Made by a program: the position numbers and the translations under genes. Under the pieces are notes generated by a model. It did no database searches. It saw nothing but the letters and a program-made list of their open reading frames with translations, and was not told the origin of the DNA. Shown here piece by piece: positions 27,300 to 34,955 of a DNA stretch of 64,000 bases. Origin of the DNA: Paracoccaceae bacterium (GTDB lineage Bacteria > Pseudomonadota > Alphaproteobacteria > Rhodobacterales > Rhodobacteraceae); the NCBI GenBank assembly GCA_004153385.1, contig SDAL01000003.1, positions 62,001 to 126,000 of the forward strand. The letters run 5' to 3'. Numbering within the stretch: position 1 is the stretch's first letter; the number at the start of each line of letters is the position of its first letter.

Positions 27300-27790
27300 T
27301 TACGACGGTCGTCTGATCCCGCAACCAATATTGATTTACCAAAATCAGCAGTATCCTCATAACCCGCTCCGGCGGGTTTTTGCGTTTGAGCCGGCCTTCC
27401 GCTTCAACCGTCAGCCATAGCAGGCGTGCCAAAGCCCTCTCAAGATCAACGCTCAGACGGCCAATGTCCGCATCCGGCATGAGCACAAGGCGTTCCACCA
27501 AAGACTGCAGCGCGTCTTTCGCGACGGGGATACCTGTGCTGTTGACCAGACCCGCAATCAATCCCGCCGCCCGCTCGCGGCAGCTCACCGCCATCAACGG
27601 GTGGATCACAATCGGGTCCGGGGCAGGGGAGACGAAAAACCAGTGCACGCGCCAGCTCTCGCCTTTGATGGTCCAACGCGATCATCGGGTCCGTGACCTG
27701 CGCCGCCGGAACACCTGCAATCATCGCGCCCACCAGCTTTTGATGATCGCGTTTGGTCTGCGCCAAAATGCGGTCCAACTTTTCGAGCAG
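27300..27790 (-). pseudogene. Serine recombinase C-terminal remnant
   Basis: Two frames on the minus strand together match the C-terminal end of large serine (resolvase/invertase) recombinases. One gives KRDHQKLVGAMIAGVPAAQV...MIALDHQRRELARAL (about 27778-27655); after a frameshift near 27650 the next frame continues with PDPIVIHPLMAV...CRERAAGLIAGL, ALQSLVERLVLMPDAD and LSVDLERALARLLWLT. The catalytic N-terminal domain with its Ser is missing upstream. It is a fossil of an integrated element. The match to the family is from recalled sequence pattern and would need a search. Confidence 0.55.
27361..27381 (+). terminator. Rho-independent terminator-like hairpin
   Basis: AACCCGC-TCCG-GCGGGTT followed by TTT gives a 7-bp stem, 4-nt loop and T-run in the plus direction. 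There is no intact plus-strand gene upstream, so it may belong to the decayed mobile element. Confidence 0.6.
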
Positions 27791-27982
27791 ATCACGATAC
27801 GGGGCGAGGAGGGCACTCGAACTGGTCGGGCTTTGTTCGTAACAGGCCGCGTGCGTCGGGCGACAGTTTCTGCATATTCACCGCCCCTTTGCGCGGCAAC
27901 CGAATTGACGATGCGTGGCGAACTCTCAAAGTGGTTCCGGGCCATGAAGGACAATTCAGTCATGCCGCGGGTGGGAGGGGAT

Positions 27983-28432
27983 CTAGGCTAGCCATCCAAG
28001 GAGATCGTGTAAGGACCTTAACAGGTCTTGGGGCTGAGCAGAAATATTTGCGCACACCACGGACGGCTGTGGAACCGCAAGACGGTCAAACAACGGCCCA
28101 AGACCAAGCGCGTCAAAGATGGCTTGGTGCTGGTGAGCGAAGGCAAGCAAGAAGAGAATGATAATCGGCTCTCCACCATACCGGGCGTTCTGCTTCACAT
28201 GATCGCCAAGCAGGCGACGGATAGCACTTGGCGAGATCGCTTCCGAAATCTGGTCGAAGCACACTCTGGCGCCGACTGCTCTTAAACGGGTTTGCCAACC
28301 GACTGGCGGACACGACCGATCTGGAACGCGTAAATGAATTGCCAAAGCAGTCTCGACCCGCGGCAGGTCCAGCTGCGTGAACCCATCGGCACGGTTGCGC
28401 GTGGTTCGCCCGCTGGCGATCAAGTCGCGCAT
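27983..28432 (-). CDS. Unrecognised open reading frame after the flavoprotein operon
   Basis: A 149-codon frame whose ATG overlaps the stop of the HcnB-like gene (ATGA-type), as coupled genes do. The predicted protein (MRDLIASGRTTRNRADGF..., a hydrophobic patch EPIIILFLLAFAHQ in the middle) matches no family I know. It may be a real small gene, a truncated regulator, or chance reading of decayed DNA next to the recombinase fossil. I give it low confidence. Confidence 0.25.
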   Translation of the reverse strand: MRDLIASGRTTRNRADGFTQLDLPRVETALAIHLRVPDRSCPPVGWQTRLRAVGARVCFDQISEAISPSAIRRLLGDHVKQNARYGGEPIIILFLLAFAHQHQAIFDALGLGPLFDRLAVPQPSVVCANISAQPQDLLRSLHDLLGWLA

Positions 28433-29844
28433 CAGTGGTCAAGATCGCCATAGGCCCCCAACGGCACCGGCTTTACGGGCAGATGAGCGTTGAAATGACC
28501 GGCTTGCGCGATCTGGGTGTTGTGGTGCATTGCGATCCGCGCGGCCACCGTGCCTTCACAGTAGCGCCCCTGACAGACGCCCATTCCGGTGCGGCACTCC
28601 AGCTTGGCGGCACTGGCAGAGGTCAGGAAGGGATTGCAGGTCAGGGCGTCTTCCAGCTGTCCGCTGGTGATTTCTTCGCAGCGGCAAATGACCGTGGCGC
28701 TGTGATGCGACAGATCGGCCAGCGCGGTGCGGTTCGGCTCGAACATGGTTTGCATGACCCCGGCAAATCGTTCGGAGCTTTTCAGCAGCGCCTGCGCCCG
28801 GTTGACCTCTAGAGGATCGGCCCCGACCCCCAAAGAGTGTGCGATGGCCTGCCCGGCCACCAGCCCTTCAGCATGGGCGCGTCCAGCGCCGGCAACCCCT
28901 GTCTGTTCACCCGCCACGAAGATCTCTTGCACACCGGTGCGGAAGTTATCATCGTGTTGCACCGTCCAGCCGCCGCCGGCGGAGTGCCAAGACAGGGCGC
29001 AACCTGCCTGCCGGGCCAGCTCGGTCGACGGCGTGAACCCGTAACCAAGCGCCAGAACATCGGCCTCGAATTCGCGGGCAGTCCCCACGGGTCGCCACTG
29101 GGCATCGACTTTGCGAAGGCTTATCCGCAGCGGACCCTCGCCGGTCTGTTCGACCGCCGAAATCAGAGTGCGGCGCAAAAGCGGCACGCGGTGCCGCGCG
29201 ATCACCGCCATGGCACGCAAGGCCTCGGTGAAGATGGAGACATTTCCGGGGATGGCTGGCAAAGTCCGCGCCATCTCGAGGAACCCCGGCAGGTCACGCG
29301 CCAGCGCGATGGCGGCCAGATCGGCCCCCGCTTCAAGCAATTGCGCCGCAAGGATCAGCTGGATCGGGTGCGACCCGGCCACGACGATTTGGCGTCCGGC
29401 CAGCAGTTTCTGGCTTTTCAGCAGGGACTGGACTGCGCCGGCCGTCATCACGCCGGGCAAGGTCCAGCCCGGGAAGGCGACCGGCATGTCATAGGCGCCC
29501 GTGGCCAGCAGCACACGGCGTGCCTTGATGCGCGTGCCGCGCTGCCCATCGCTCACAGCGAGGCTGATCTGCCCCTCGGGGTCGCGCAAGATGCCAAAGA
29601 CAGTTTGGCGGAAACGGGTTTCGATGAGCGGATGCTCCTCGAAGTCCTCGATGAGATCCCGGGCCCAGCCGTAGGGGCGGTACTGCCCGTGCCGGACGCC
29701 GAATTCCTCGGGCGGGCGGCGAAAGATCTGTCCGCCCGCACGGGCCTGTTCGTCGATGACCACCACCGACAGCCCTGCACGGGCAAGCTGAAGCGCGCCG
29801 GCCATGCCGGCTGGTCCGGCTCCGACAATTGCAACATCGTGCAT
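28432..29844 (-). CDS. FAD/NAD-linked oxidoreductase subunit with BFD-like [2Fe-2S] domain (HcnB/D-hydroxyproline dehydrogenase alpha-like)
   Basis: A 470-residue flavoprotein. The dinucleotide motif VAIVGAGPAGMAGALQLARAG begins the protein; a second Rossmann segment surrounds QIVVAGSHPIQL, and the FAD-closing motif is IFVAGEQTGVAGAG. At the C-terminus four cysteines (CRCEEI and CRTGMGVCQGRYC) form a BFD-like iron-sulfur site. This architecture is that of HcnB, opine oxidase A and D-hydroxyproline dehydrogenase alpha subunits. Start at 29844 because it overlaps the stop of the small ferredoxin-like subunit gene. With the two following subunits it would oxidise an amino or imino acid and pass electrons to the membrane. 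Confidence 0.87.
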   Translation of the reverse strand: MHDVAIVGAGPAGMAGALQLARAGLSVVVIDEQARAGGQIFRRPPEEFGVRHGQYRPYGWARDLIEDFEEHPLIETRFRQTVFGILRDPEGQISLAVSDGQRGTRIKARRVLLATGAYDMPVAFPGWTLPGVMTAGAVQSLLKSQKLLAGRQIVVAGSHPIQLILAAQLLEAGADLAAIALARDLPGFLEMARTLPAIPGNVSIFTEALRAMAVIARHRVPLLRRTLISAVEQTGEGPLRISLRKVDAQWRPVGTAREFEADVLALGYGFTPSTELARQAGCALSWHSAGGGWTVQHDDNFRTGVQEIFVAGEQTGVAGAGRAHAEGLVAGQAIAHSLGVGADPLEVNRAQALLKSSERFAGVMQTMFEPNRTALADLSHHSATVICRCEEITSGQLEDALTCNPFLTSASAAKLECRTGMGVCQGRYCEGTVAARIAMHHNTQIAQAGHFNAHLPVKPVPLGAYGDLDH

Positions 29845-30128
29845 CACTTGATCTCCTGCATATTGACGACCATGCCTTCGACGACATCCGTCAGGCAGGC
29901 ACGCACCAAGCCGCGACCGTCGACCTGCACGGCGCAATCAAAGCAGGTGCCCATGTTGCAAAATGGCAGCCGGGGATTGCCTTCGCGGGTGTGGCCAAAG
30001 GCTCCGACCTGCGCGGCCAGCAACGCCGTGGCCAGCGTCTCTCCCGCGAAGCTGTCGACAGGGGCACCTTCGAACGTAAAGCGCACGGGGCGGCCTCGTG
30101 CCACCGGCAGTCTGTGGAAATTGGCCAT
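29844..30128 (-). CDS. Small [2Fe-2S] subunit (HcnA-like)
   Basis: A 94-residue plant-type ferredoxin-fold subunit. The cluster ligands are CNMGTCFDC near residues 57-65 and a later Cys in VRACLTD near residue 77. One ligand of the usual four-Cys set (the first, in the CxxxxC stretch) is covered by this arrangement, as in HcnA-like and sarcosine-oxidase-alpha-like N-terminal subunits. It lies between the DAO-type and FAD/NAD-type subunit genes and overlaps the latter by one base. It shuttles electrons between the flavins. Confidence 0.85.
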   Translation of the reverse strand: MANFHRLPVARGRPVRFTFEGAPVDSFAGETLATALLAAQVGAFGHTREGNPRLPFCNMGTCFDCAVQVDGRGLVRACLTDVVEGMVVNMQEIK

Positions 30129-30131
30129 GCC

Positions 30132-31310
30132 TTATCCTTTCGCGTAACGGGCTGGATCGAAACTGCGCAGGTCAGTCAGCGGCTGACGGCCCGCCACAAG
30201 GGCCGCGAGCGCCTGCGCGAAGCTTGGTCCAAGTGTGAAGGCCGACCCGCCCGTGGCGACAAAGGCCCCCGGACATCCAGGGACAGGTCCGACCAAAGGC
30301 AGCTGATCGGGCGTGATGGTGGTGGTGCCGACCCAACTGCGAAGCGCCGGAACCCCGGCCAGCCGAGGCAGCACGCCCATGGCAATCCGCGCGTTGCCTG
30401 CCAAAGAAGACGCCTCCAACTGTGGCTTGGCATCGAAGTCGGGGGTGCCCTCGGCATCGCGAAGTAGCCGCGCGGGCCAGCCGCCGCCGATCAGGATATT
30501 CCCGTCGAGCGCCTGTTTGAGCGACAACCGCCCGCCCGCGTGCTGGACAAGATGGCCAATGAGCGGCGCCATCCGCTGCGTGACCGTCATCATCAGCGCC
30601 AGCGGTATCGTCGGAAGATCCGCCCCCATCATCTGGCCCATTCTCGTGGTCCAGACGCCCGCGGCGATGACCACCGTATCCGCTTGCAACGTTTGGGGGC
30701 TCTCGTCCGAGCCGGCGACAACGCTCCAGCCGCGCCCGCGCCGCGAGAGCGCGCGTACCTCGCTACGGGTGCGGATGTGGGCTCCGGCAGCCAGTGCGGC
30801 CCGCGCGAAGGCCGGGCCGGCGGTGCGGGCATCGGCTTTGCCTTCTGTGGTGCAGTGGGCCGCCGCGATGACCCGATCAGAGAGATAGGGCGCGATGCGC
30901 TCAATCCCGGCGCGGTCGATCATTCGATTGTCGAGCCCCCATGCGCGCTCGATCTCGGTCTTCTGTTCCAGCAGGCGTACTTGGTCAGCGGTCTCGGCGA
31001 TCATCAGGCCGCCAGTCTGCTTTACGACGATCGGCTCTGCGGTGAGGCGCGGAAGGTCGGCCCAAAGCTCTGCGGCGTCCAGATGAAGCGGCATGGCCTC
31101 GGCGGCCTTGCGGGCCTTGTCCAGTCCGCCTTCGATCATGCGGTATTCAAGCTGGAAATGCAGGCTCCCGGCATTGCTGCCGGACGCGTGCTGGTTGATC
31201 TGGTCCCGCTCAAGCAACAGGACGCGACCGCCCTCGCGCGCGATCATCCACGCGGTTGCGCATCCCAGCAGCCCACCGCCGATGATGATCGTGTCGAAAT
31301 GTGCGGTCAT
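30132..31310 (-). CDS. DAO-family FAD oxidoreductase subunit (HcnC/D-hydroxyproline dehydrogenase beta-like)
   Basis: A 392-residue D-amino-acid-oxidase-type flavoprotein. FAD motif DTIIIGGGLLGCATAWMIA starts near residue 6; the end carries GPVPGCPGAFVATGGSAF typical of DAO proteins. It should carry the substrate-oxidising FAD of the three-subunit complex. ATG at 31310 is used because the longer frame runs into the end of the next gene's coding sequence. Substrate candidates are cyclic D-imino acids (cis-4-hydroxy-D-proline) or similar amines, by homology and neighbours. Confidence 0.88.
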   Translation of the reverse strand: MTAHFDTIIIGGGLLGCATAWMIAREGGRVLLLERDQINQHASGSNAGSLHFQLEYRMIEGGLDKARKAAEAMPLHLDAAELWADLPRLTAEPIVVKQTGGLMIAETADQVRLLEQKTEIERAWGLDNRMIDRAGIERIAPYLSDRVIAAAHCTTEGKADARTAGPAFARAALAAGAHIRTRSEVRALSRRGRGWSVVAGSDESPQTLQADTVVIAAGVWTTRMGQMMGADLPTIPLALMMTVTQRMAPLIGHLVQHAGGRLSLKQALDGNILIGGGWPARLLRDAEGTPDFDAKPQLEASSLAGNARIAMGVLPRLAGVPALRSWVGTTTITPDQLPLVGPVPGCPGAFVATGGSAFTLGPSFAQALAALVAGRQPLTDLRSFDPARYAKG

Positions 31311-31317
31311 AATAATC

Positions 31318-32250
31318 TCAATCCAGAGTATGGGTTTCAATGCCCAGCTTGTGCAGGGTCGCCTCGATGCGGCTGATGTCTTGCGGAGCAAGCTCGAGCA
31401 GGGGATCACGGACGAAGCCCGCGGGCACGCCCCGCAACCGCAGCGCGGTCTTCATGATAGCCTGCTGGTTGCCGAACTGCACCCCGTAGTCGGGCCGGAA
31501 CCACTCGGTCATCACGACCCTGTCACGCTCGCCAAGCGCAACGGCCCTGTCCCTGTCACCGGCCGCGATGGCGCGCCAGAAATCCGGATGATCTGCGCCA
31601 AGCACACCGCCCGAGCCCATCAATCCGTCGCCGTGGCCAAGCAGCGCCAGATCGGCCCCCAGTGCGCTGGTGGGCAGGCCGAAATAGCGCACGCGATCCT
31701 CCAGACGGTACATGCCGGTCAGGAATCCGGCAAAATTGCCGGTCGAGTTCTTGATGGCCACCACGTTTTCGATATCGGCCAGTTCATCAAGAAGATCGGG
31801 GTCCATATCGACCACGCAGCCACGCGGCCAGTTGTAGACAGTGATCGGGATCTGCGTCGCATCAGAAACGGTGCGGTAAAAGTTCACGATCTCGGCACGG
31901 TTCGGCACTACATAGGGCGGCGGCGTCAGAAGGATGCCGTCCAGCCCTGCCTTTTCAGCGGCTTTGGCATGGGTGATGGCCTCGGCGGCGGTGAACGCAT
32001 TGCACGCCCCGATCACCCAAAGCCCGGCCTTCTGATACTGCGCTCCGGCCTCGAACAGGTCGGCGCGCTCGGCGGCAGTCATGCTGAACCATTCTCCGCT
32101 GGTTCCGGCAAGGACCACCCCGTGCATCCGCTCGGCAGCCAACCAATCCATCTGTCCGGAAAACGCTTCCAGATCAAGACGGCCCTTGCGGTCGAAGGGC
32201 GTGGTGATGGCGGGAATATAGCCTGTCCATTCGACAGAGTTTCTATCCAT
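31318..32250 (-). CDS. DapA-family lyase/deaminase
   Basis: A 310-residue TIM-barrel enzyme of the dihydrodipicolinate synthase/N-acetylneuraminate lyase family. The carboxylate-binding loop is GTSGEWFS near residue 49, the general-acid Tyr in VYNWPRG near residue 139, and the Schiff-base Lys in VAIKNSTG near residue 167. Members coupled to D-hydroxyproline dehydrogenase deaminate pyrroline-4-hydroxy-2-carboxylate to 2-oxoglutarate semialdehyde; that role fits the neighbours. Start MDRNSVEW at 32250 is preceded by AAAGGATACC. Confidence 0.88.
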   Translation of the reverse strand: MDRNSVEWTGYIPAITTPFDRKGRLDLEAFSGQMDWLAAERMHGVVLAGTSGEWFSMTAAERADLFEAGAQYQKAGLWVIGACNAFTAAEAITHAKAAEKAGLDGILLTPPPYVVPNRAEIVNFYRTVSDATQIPITVYNWPRGCVVDMDPDLLDELADIENVVAIKNSTGNFAGFLTGMYRLEDRVRYFGLPTSALGADLALLGHGDGLMGSGGVLGADHPDFWRAIAAGDRDRAVALGERDRVVMTEWFRPDYGVQFGNQQAIMKTALRLRGVPAGFVRDPLLELAPQDISRIEATLHKLGIETHTLD

Positions 32251-32302
32251 TGCGGTATCCTTTCTTGCCTGCAGGCGTGGTGCCTGCAGGTCTTGTGTGA
32301 TT

Positions 32303-33733
32303 TCAAGGTTTTGTGGGGGTCGGCTCGCCATCAGGACCTTCGAATACGCGGCCCCATCCGGTCAGGACCGACACGATCATCACCCCGGTCAGAACCAGCG
32401 GGTAAAAGGTGACCGGGAAGAGCGCGAAGGTGGTTAACGCCGGGGCGTTTTCGTAACCAGAGGTCAGCAGGGCGCCGATGAACAGGTAGGCGCTCAGCAC
32501 CGGCACGACCGAGGCAAGGCCAAGTGCAAAGCAGTCCATCACATTGGCACGGCGATAGGGGTGAATGCCAAGGCGGGCCCCCAGTTCGTCGGTGATCGAA
32601 CCAAAGGTCAGCATAGCGGCCGAGTTGACGCCGCCGAACAGCACCGTAGTCGCCGAAATCCCGAGGCCGATGGCAAGCTCCGCCCCGCGCGGAGAGGCCG
32701 ACATGCGGCTTTCAGTGAGCGTTTTCACGATCATCTCGAGGATGCCGGCCCCGCGCAGTACACCCATGATGCCAAAGACCGAAATCACCAGCGCCACCGT
32801 GCCAAGCATTCCGTTCACACCGTCATACAGAAAGCCCGCGGGGCTGCCGTCGATCACGCCGGCGATGTCGGACACGCTCAGCAGGCCGGTGGCCAGCCCT
32901 GTGGCAGAGCCAAGCACCAACCCGACGGTCACCGCAAGGAAGATGTTGCGCGTCCACATCGCAATAAAGAGCATGACGGCGACGGGGATAAGCATCAGCA
33001 GCGGCAGTGGCGATGCGCTGGCGGCATAGTCACTTGCCACGGCCGGGGCCGCGGCTCCCGAGCGACCCGCGAGGAAGAACAGGATCGCCGAAATCGGGGC
33101 GGCCACGATAGCATAGCGCAGCCGGTGCCTGACCACGCCGCCCACATCAGCCACCGCATTGCGGTTTCGGAACCGTTGGCTTGAGGATGAAATGATTGTC
33201 GTGTCTGAAATCGGGGCGAGGTTGTCGCCCATGATGGCAGCCGACAGGATCGCGCCGGCCAGTGGTGCCGGTGCCGCGCCGATCTCGATCCCCGCCGCAT
33301 AGAAGATGGGGAAGGCCGTGAACATCGTGCCGATGGACGATCCTGTCGCCATGGCGATAACCCCGACTGCGGCGAAGACGAAGACCGTGTAATAGCCCGC
33401 ATCAAGGCCGATTTCCTGCGCAAGCCAGACAAAGCCCGTGGCCACGCCGGTTGCCTTGATCAGCGCCGAGATCATGCCAACGATGAACAGGATCACGACA
33501 ATCGCGACCGAGGTTTCGCTGCCGATCCCCTCCATCGCGGAATTCCAGAAGCGAGTGTAGTCGCGCGCGAACAGCGCCCCGATCAGCAGCGACACGAAGC
33601 CACCCATGGCAAGCGCGCTCATGTCGAAGGCTTTGAAGACGACAAAATACAGGATGGTGCAAAGCAGGAAAATCGCCGGTGGCACGAAGGCCATCGCGAT
33701 CCCGCCGCGAAACTGAAGCGTTGATTGGTTCAC
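32303..33733 (-). CDS. NhaC-family Na+/H+ antiporter-like transporter
   Basis: A 476-residue membrane protein with 11-12 hydrophobic segments and the family signature MGDNLAPISDTTI near residue 163. NhaC-type proteins exchange ions, but members inside catabolic operons often act as amino-acid or carboxylate exchangers. Located between the VOC gene and dapA-like gene, it is the best candidate importer for this operon's substrate. Confidence 0.88.
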   Translation of the reverse strand: MNQSTLQFRGGIAMAFVPPAIFLLCTILYFVVFKAFDMSALAMGGFVSLLIGALFARDYTRFWNSAMEGIGSETSVAIVVILFIVGMISALIKATGVATGFVWLAQEIGLDAGYYTVFVFAAVGVIAMATGSSIGTMFTAFPIFYAAGIEIGAAPAPLAGAILSAAIMGDNLAPISDTTIISSSSQRFRNRNAVADVGGVVRHRLRYAIVAAPISAILFFLAGRSGAAAPAVASDYAASASPLPLLMLIPVAVMLFIAMWTRNIFLAVTVGLVLGSATGLATGLLSVSDIAGVIDGSPAGFLYDGVNGMLGTVALVISVFGIMGVLRGAGILEMIVKTLTESRMSASPRGAELAIGLGISATTVLFGGVNSAAMLTFGSITDELGARLGIHPYRRANVMDCFALGLASVVPVLSAYLFIGALLTSGYENAPALTTFALFPVTFYPLVLTGVMIVSVLTGWGRVFEGPDGEPTPTKP

Positions 33734-33814
33734 CGGGAACCTCCCATTTGGTTTGTTTGTATTGGCCGACCGGTCAGACCGGGCACCCCCGTCGGCAAGG
33801 GGCGCCTTTCCGGA

Positions 33815-34291
33815 TCATCCAGCGACAGTCGCAAGCGCCATGCCGCTTGTGACATCTGTGATCTGCTGCAGTTCGACGAAGTTTCCGTCGGGGTCACGGC
33901 AATAGCACACACGCATGGGGCCTACGTCCAACGGTGGCGCGTTGAAAACCACGCCTTCAGCGGCCAGCCGGTCGTGGTCGGCCATCACGTCATCGCTGTC
34001 AAAGCATACATGCGACCAGCCTTGCTGGAACAGCGCGCGGTCATCTGCGCGGGTCGAGACAGGCACGCTGTACTCAAATATCTCCACAAACGCGTTGCCG
34101 GCCTTCAGCAGAACCGATTTTGCCGTCGACCGGGGGATGCCGGTGATCTGGCCGGCGAACTCCGACATCTCGGTGCCCGCCTCCCAGCCAAAGCCAGAAA
34201 CCTGCTCCAGTCCAAGCAGATCGCAGTAAAAGCCAAGCAGCCGCTCGAGGTTGCCGGTGGTGATGCTGGGGTGGTGAAGTCCTCGGATCAT
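33815..34291 (-). CDS. VOC-family (glyoxalase/bleomycin-resistance fold) protein
   Basis: A 158-residue single-module vicinal-oxygen-chelate protein. It begins MIRGLHHPSITTGNLER, with the metal His in LHHPS. WSHVCFDSDDV supplies another and the C-terminal DPDGNFVELQQI provides the metal Glu. The longer open frame covers the ridA gene in another frame and is rejected. It may be an isomerase, epimerase or lyase; acting as a racemase/epimerase for the imported imino acid is conceivable because no proline-racemase-type epimerase lies nearby, but that is speculation. Confidence 0.83.
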   Translation of the reverse strand: MIRGLHHPSITTGNLERLLGFYCDLLGLEQVSGFGWEAGTEMSEFAGQITGIPRSTAKSVLLKAGNAFVEIFEYSVPVSTRADDRALFQQGWSHVCFDSDDVMADHDRLAAEGVVFNAPPLDVGPMRVCYCRDPDGNFVELQQITDVTSGMALATVAG

Positions 34292-34299
34292 GTCTGCCC

Positions 34300-34695
34300 T
34301 CAGTTCGCTGCGGTTGCTTCGATTTCGACCATGAGATCCGGTGAGAAAAGGCGGCTCACCCCAACCAGTGTGCTGGCCGGGCGATAGCCCAGATTTCTGA
34401 ACGGGGCGATCAGCGACTCCCAGTGTGCAAGGGTCGCGTCCATATCCGTGGTAAAGATGCGTATTCCCTGCACATTTTCGAAGCCCATGCCGGCCGCCTT
34501 CAAAACTTCGCCAAGGTTCGCAACAGACAGGGCCAGCTGACCGGCCATGTCGCCGGGACATTGCGGTGCGCCATTCGCATCTGTGGCGCATTGACCTGAC
34601 AAGGTCAGAACACGGGTGGCATCGGTGATTTCGCGACCGTGTGCGAAGGCAAAGCTGTCCTGCCAGGACCAGGGGTTAATCTCGCGGGTTTGCAT
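34300..34695 (-). CDS. RidA-family imine/enamine deaminase
   Basis: A 131-residue RidA/YjgF/UK114 protein. These trimeric enzymes hydrolyse reactive imines released by amino-acid oxidation or dehydration, which fits an operon for an amino/imino-acid dehydrogenase. The C-terminal motif region reads RPASTLVGVSRLFSPDLMVEIEA; the catalytic Arg of archetypal RidA appears to be Ser here, as in Rid4-7 subfamilies. It is the first gene of the minus-strand operon; a divergent LysR gene lies 260 bp away. Confidence 0.87.
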   Translation of the reverse strand: MQTREINPWSWQDSFAFAHGREITDATRVLTLSGQCATDANGAPQCPGDMAGQLALSVANLGEVLKAAGMGFENVQGIRIFTTDMDATLAHWESLIAPFRNLGYRPASTLVGVSRLFSPDLMVEIEATAAN

Positions 34696-34727
34696 TATGT
34701 GGTGTCCTCTTCTGTTGGTTTTGGTAT

Positions 34728-34744
34728 CTGCGGTTTTTCCGCAG
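34728..34744. promoter_or_regulatory. Operator-like palindrome near ridA
   Basis: CTGCGG-TTTTT-CCGCAG is a perfect inverted repeat 32 bp upstream of the ridA start. It shares the 10-mer TGCGGTTTTT with the palindrome at 34856, so both are probably sites for the LysR protein encoded at 34956. Confidence 0.5.
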
Positions 34745-34855
34745 CTGGTATCGGCACGCCACGCCGTGACTATGGCCAAGAGCCGTGGCGCGTACGCCTC
34801 GGTCTATGTCACAGGAACGCCACGCTGCGCTCAATGGCATGAAGGTGCAAAAAGC

Positions 34856-34872
34856 GTTGCGGTTTTTGCAAC
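34856..34872. promoter_or_regulatory. LysR-type operator near the lysR start
   Basis: GTTGC-GGTTTTT-GCAAC has the T-N11-A form of LysR boxes (TGC-N7-GCA). It is nested in a larger repeat TGCAAAAA-N9-TTTTTGCA (34846-34870), about 85 bp before the lysR gene. Confidence 0.55.
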
Positions 34873-34955
34873 ACGGCTGCTACCATGGCGATGGCATCCC
34901 ACATGTCTCGCACCGCCCGTGAAAGGAGCCTGTCATCAAAATCAATGAAAACCGA

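Noticed and set aside
28028-28285. Plus-strand 85-codon frame resembling a transposase end
   Set aside because: Basic composition is suggestive, but no transposase motif or inverted repeats could be found.
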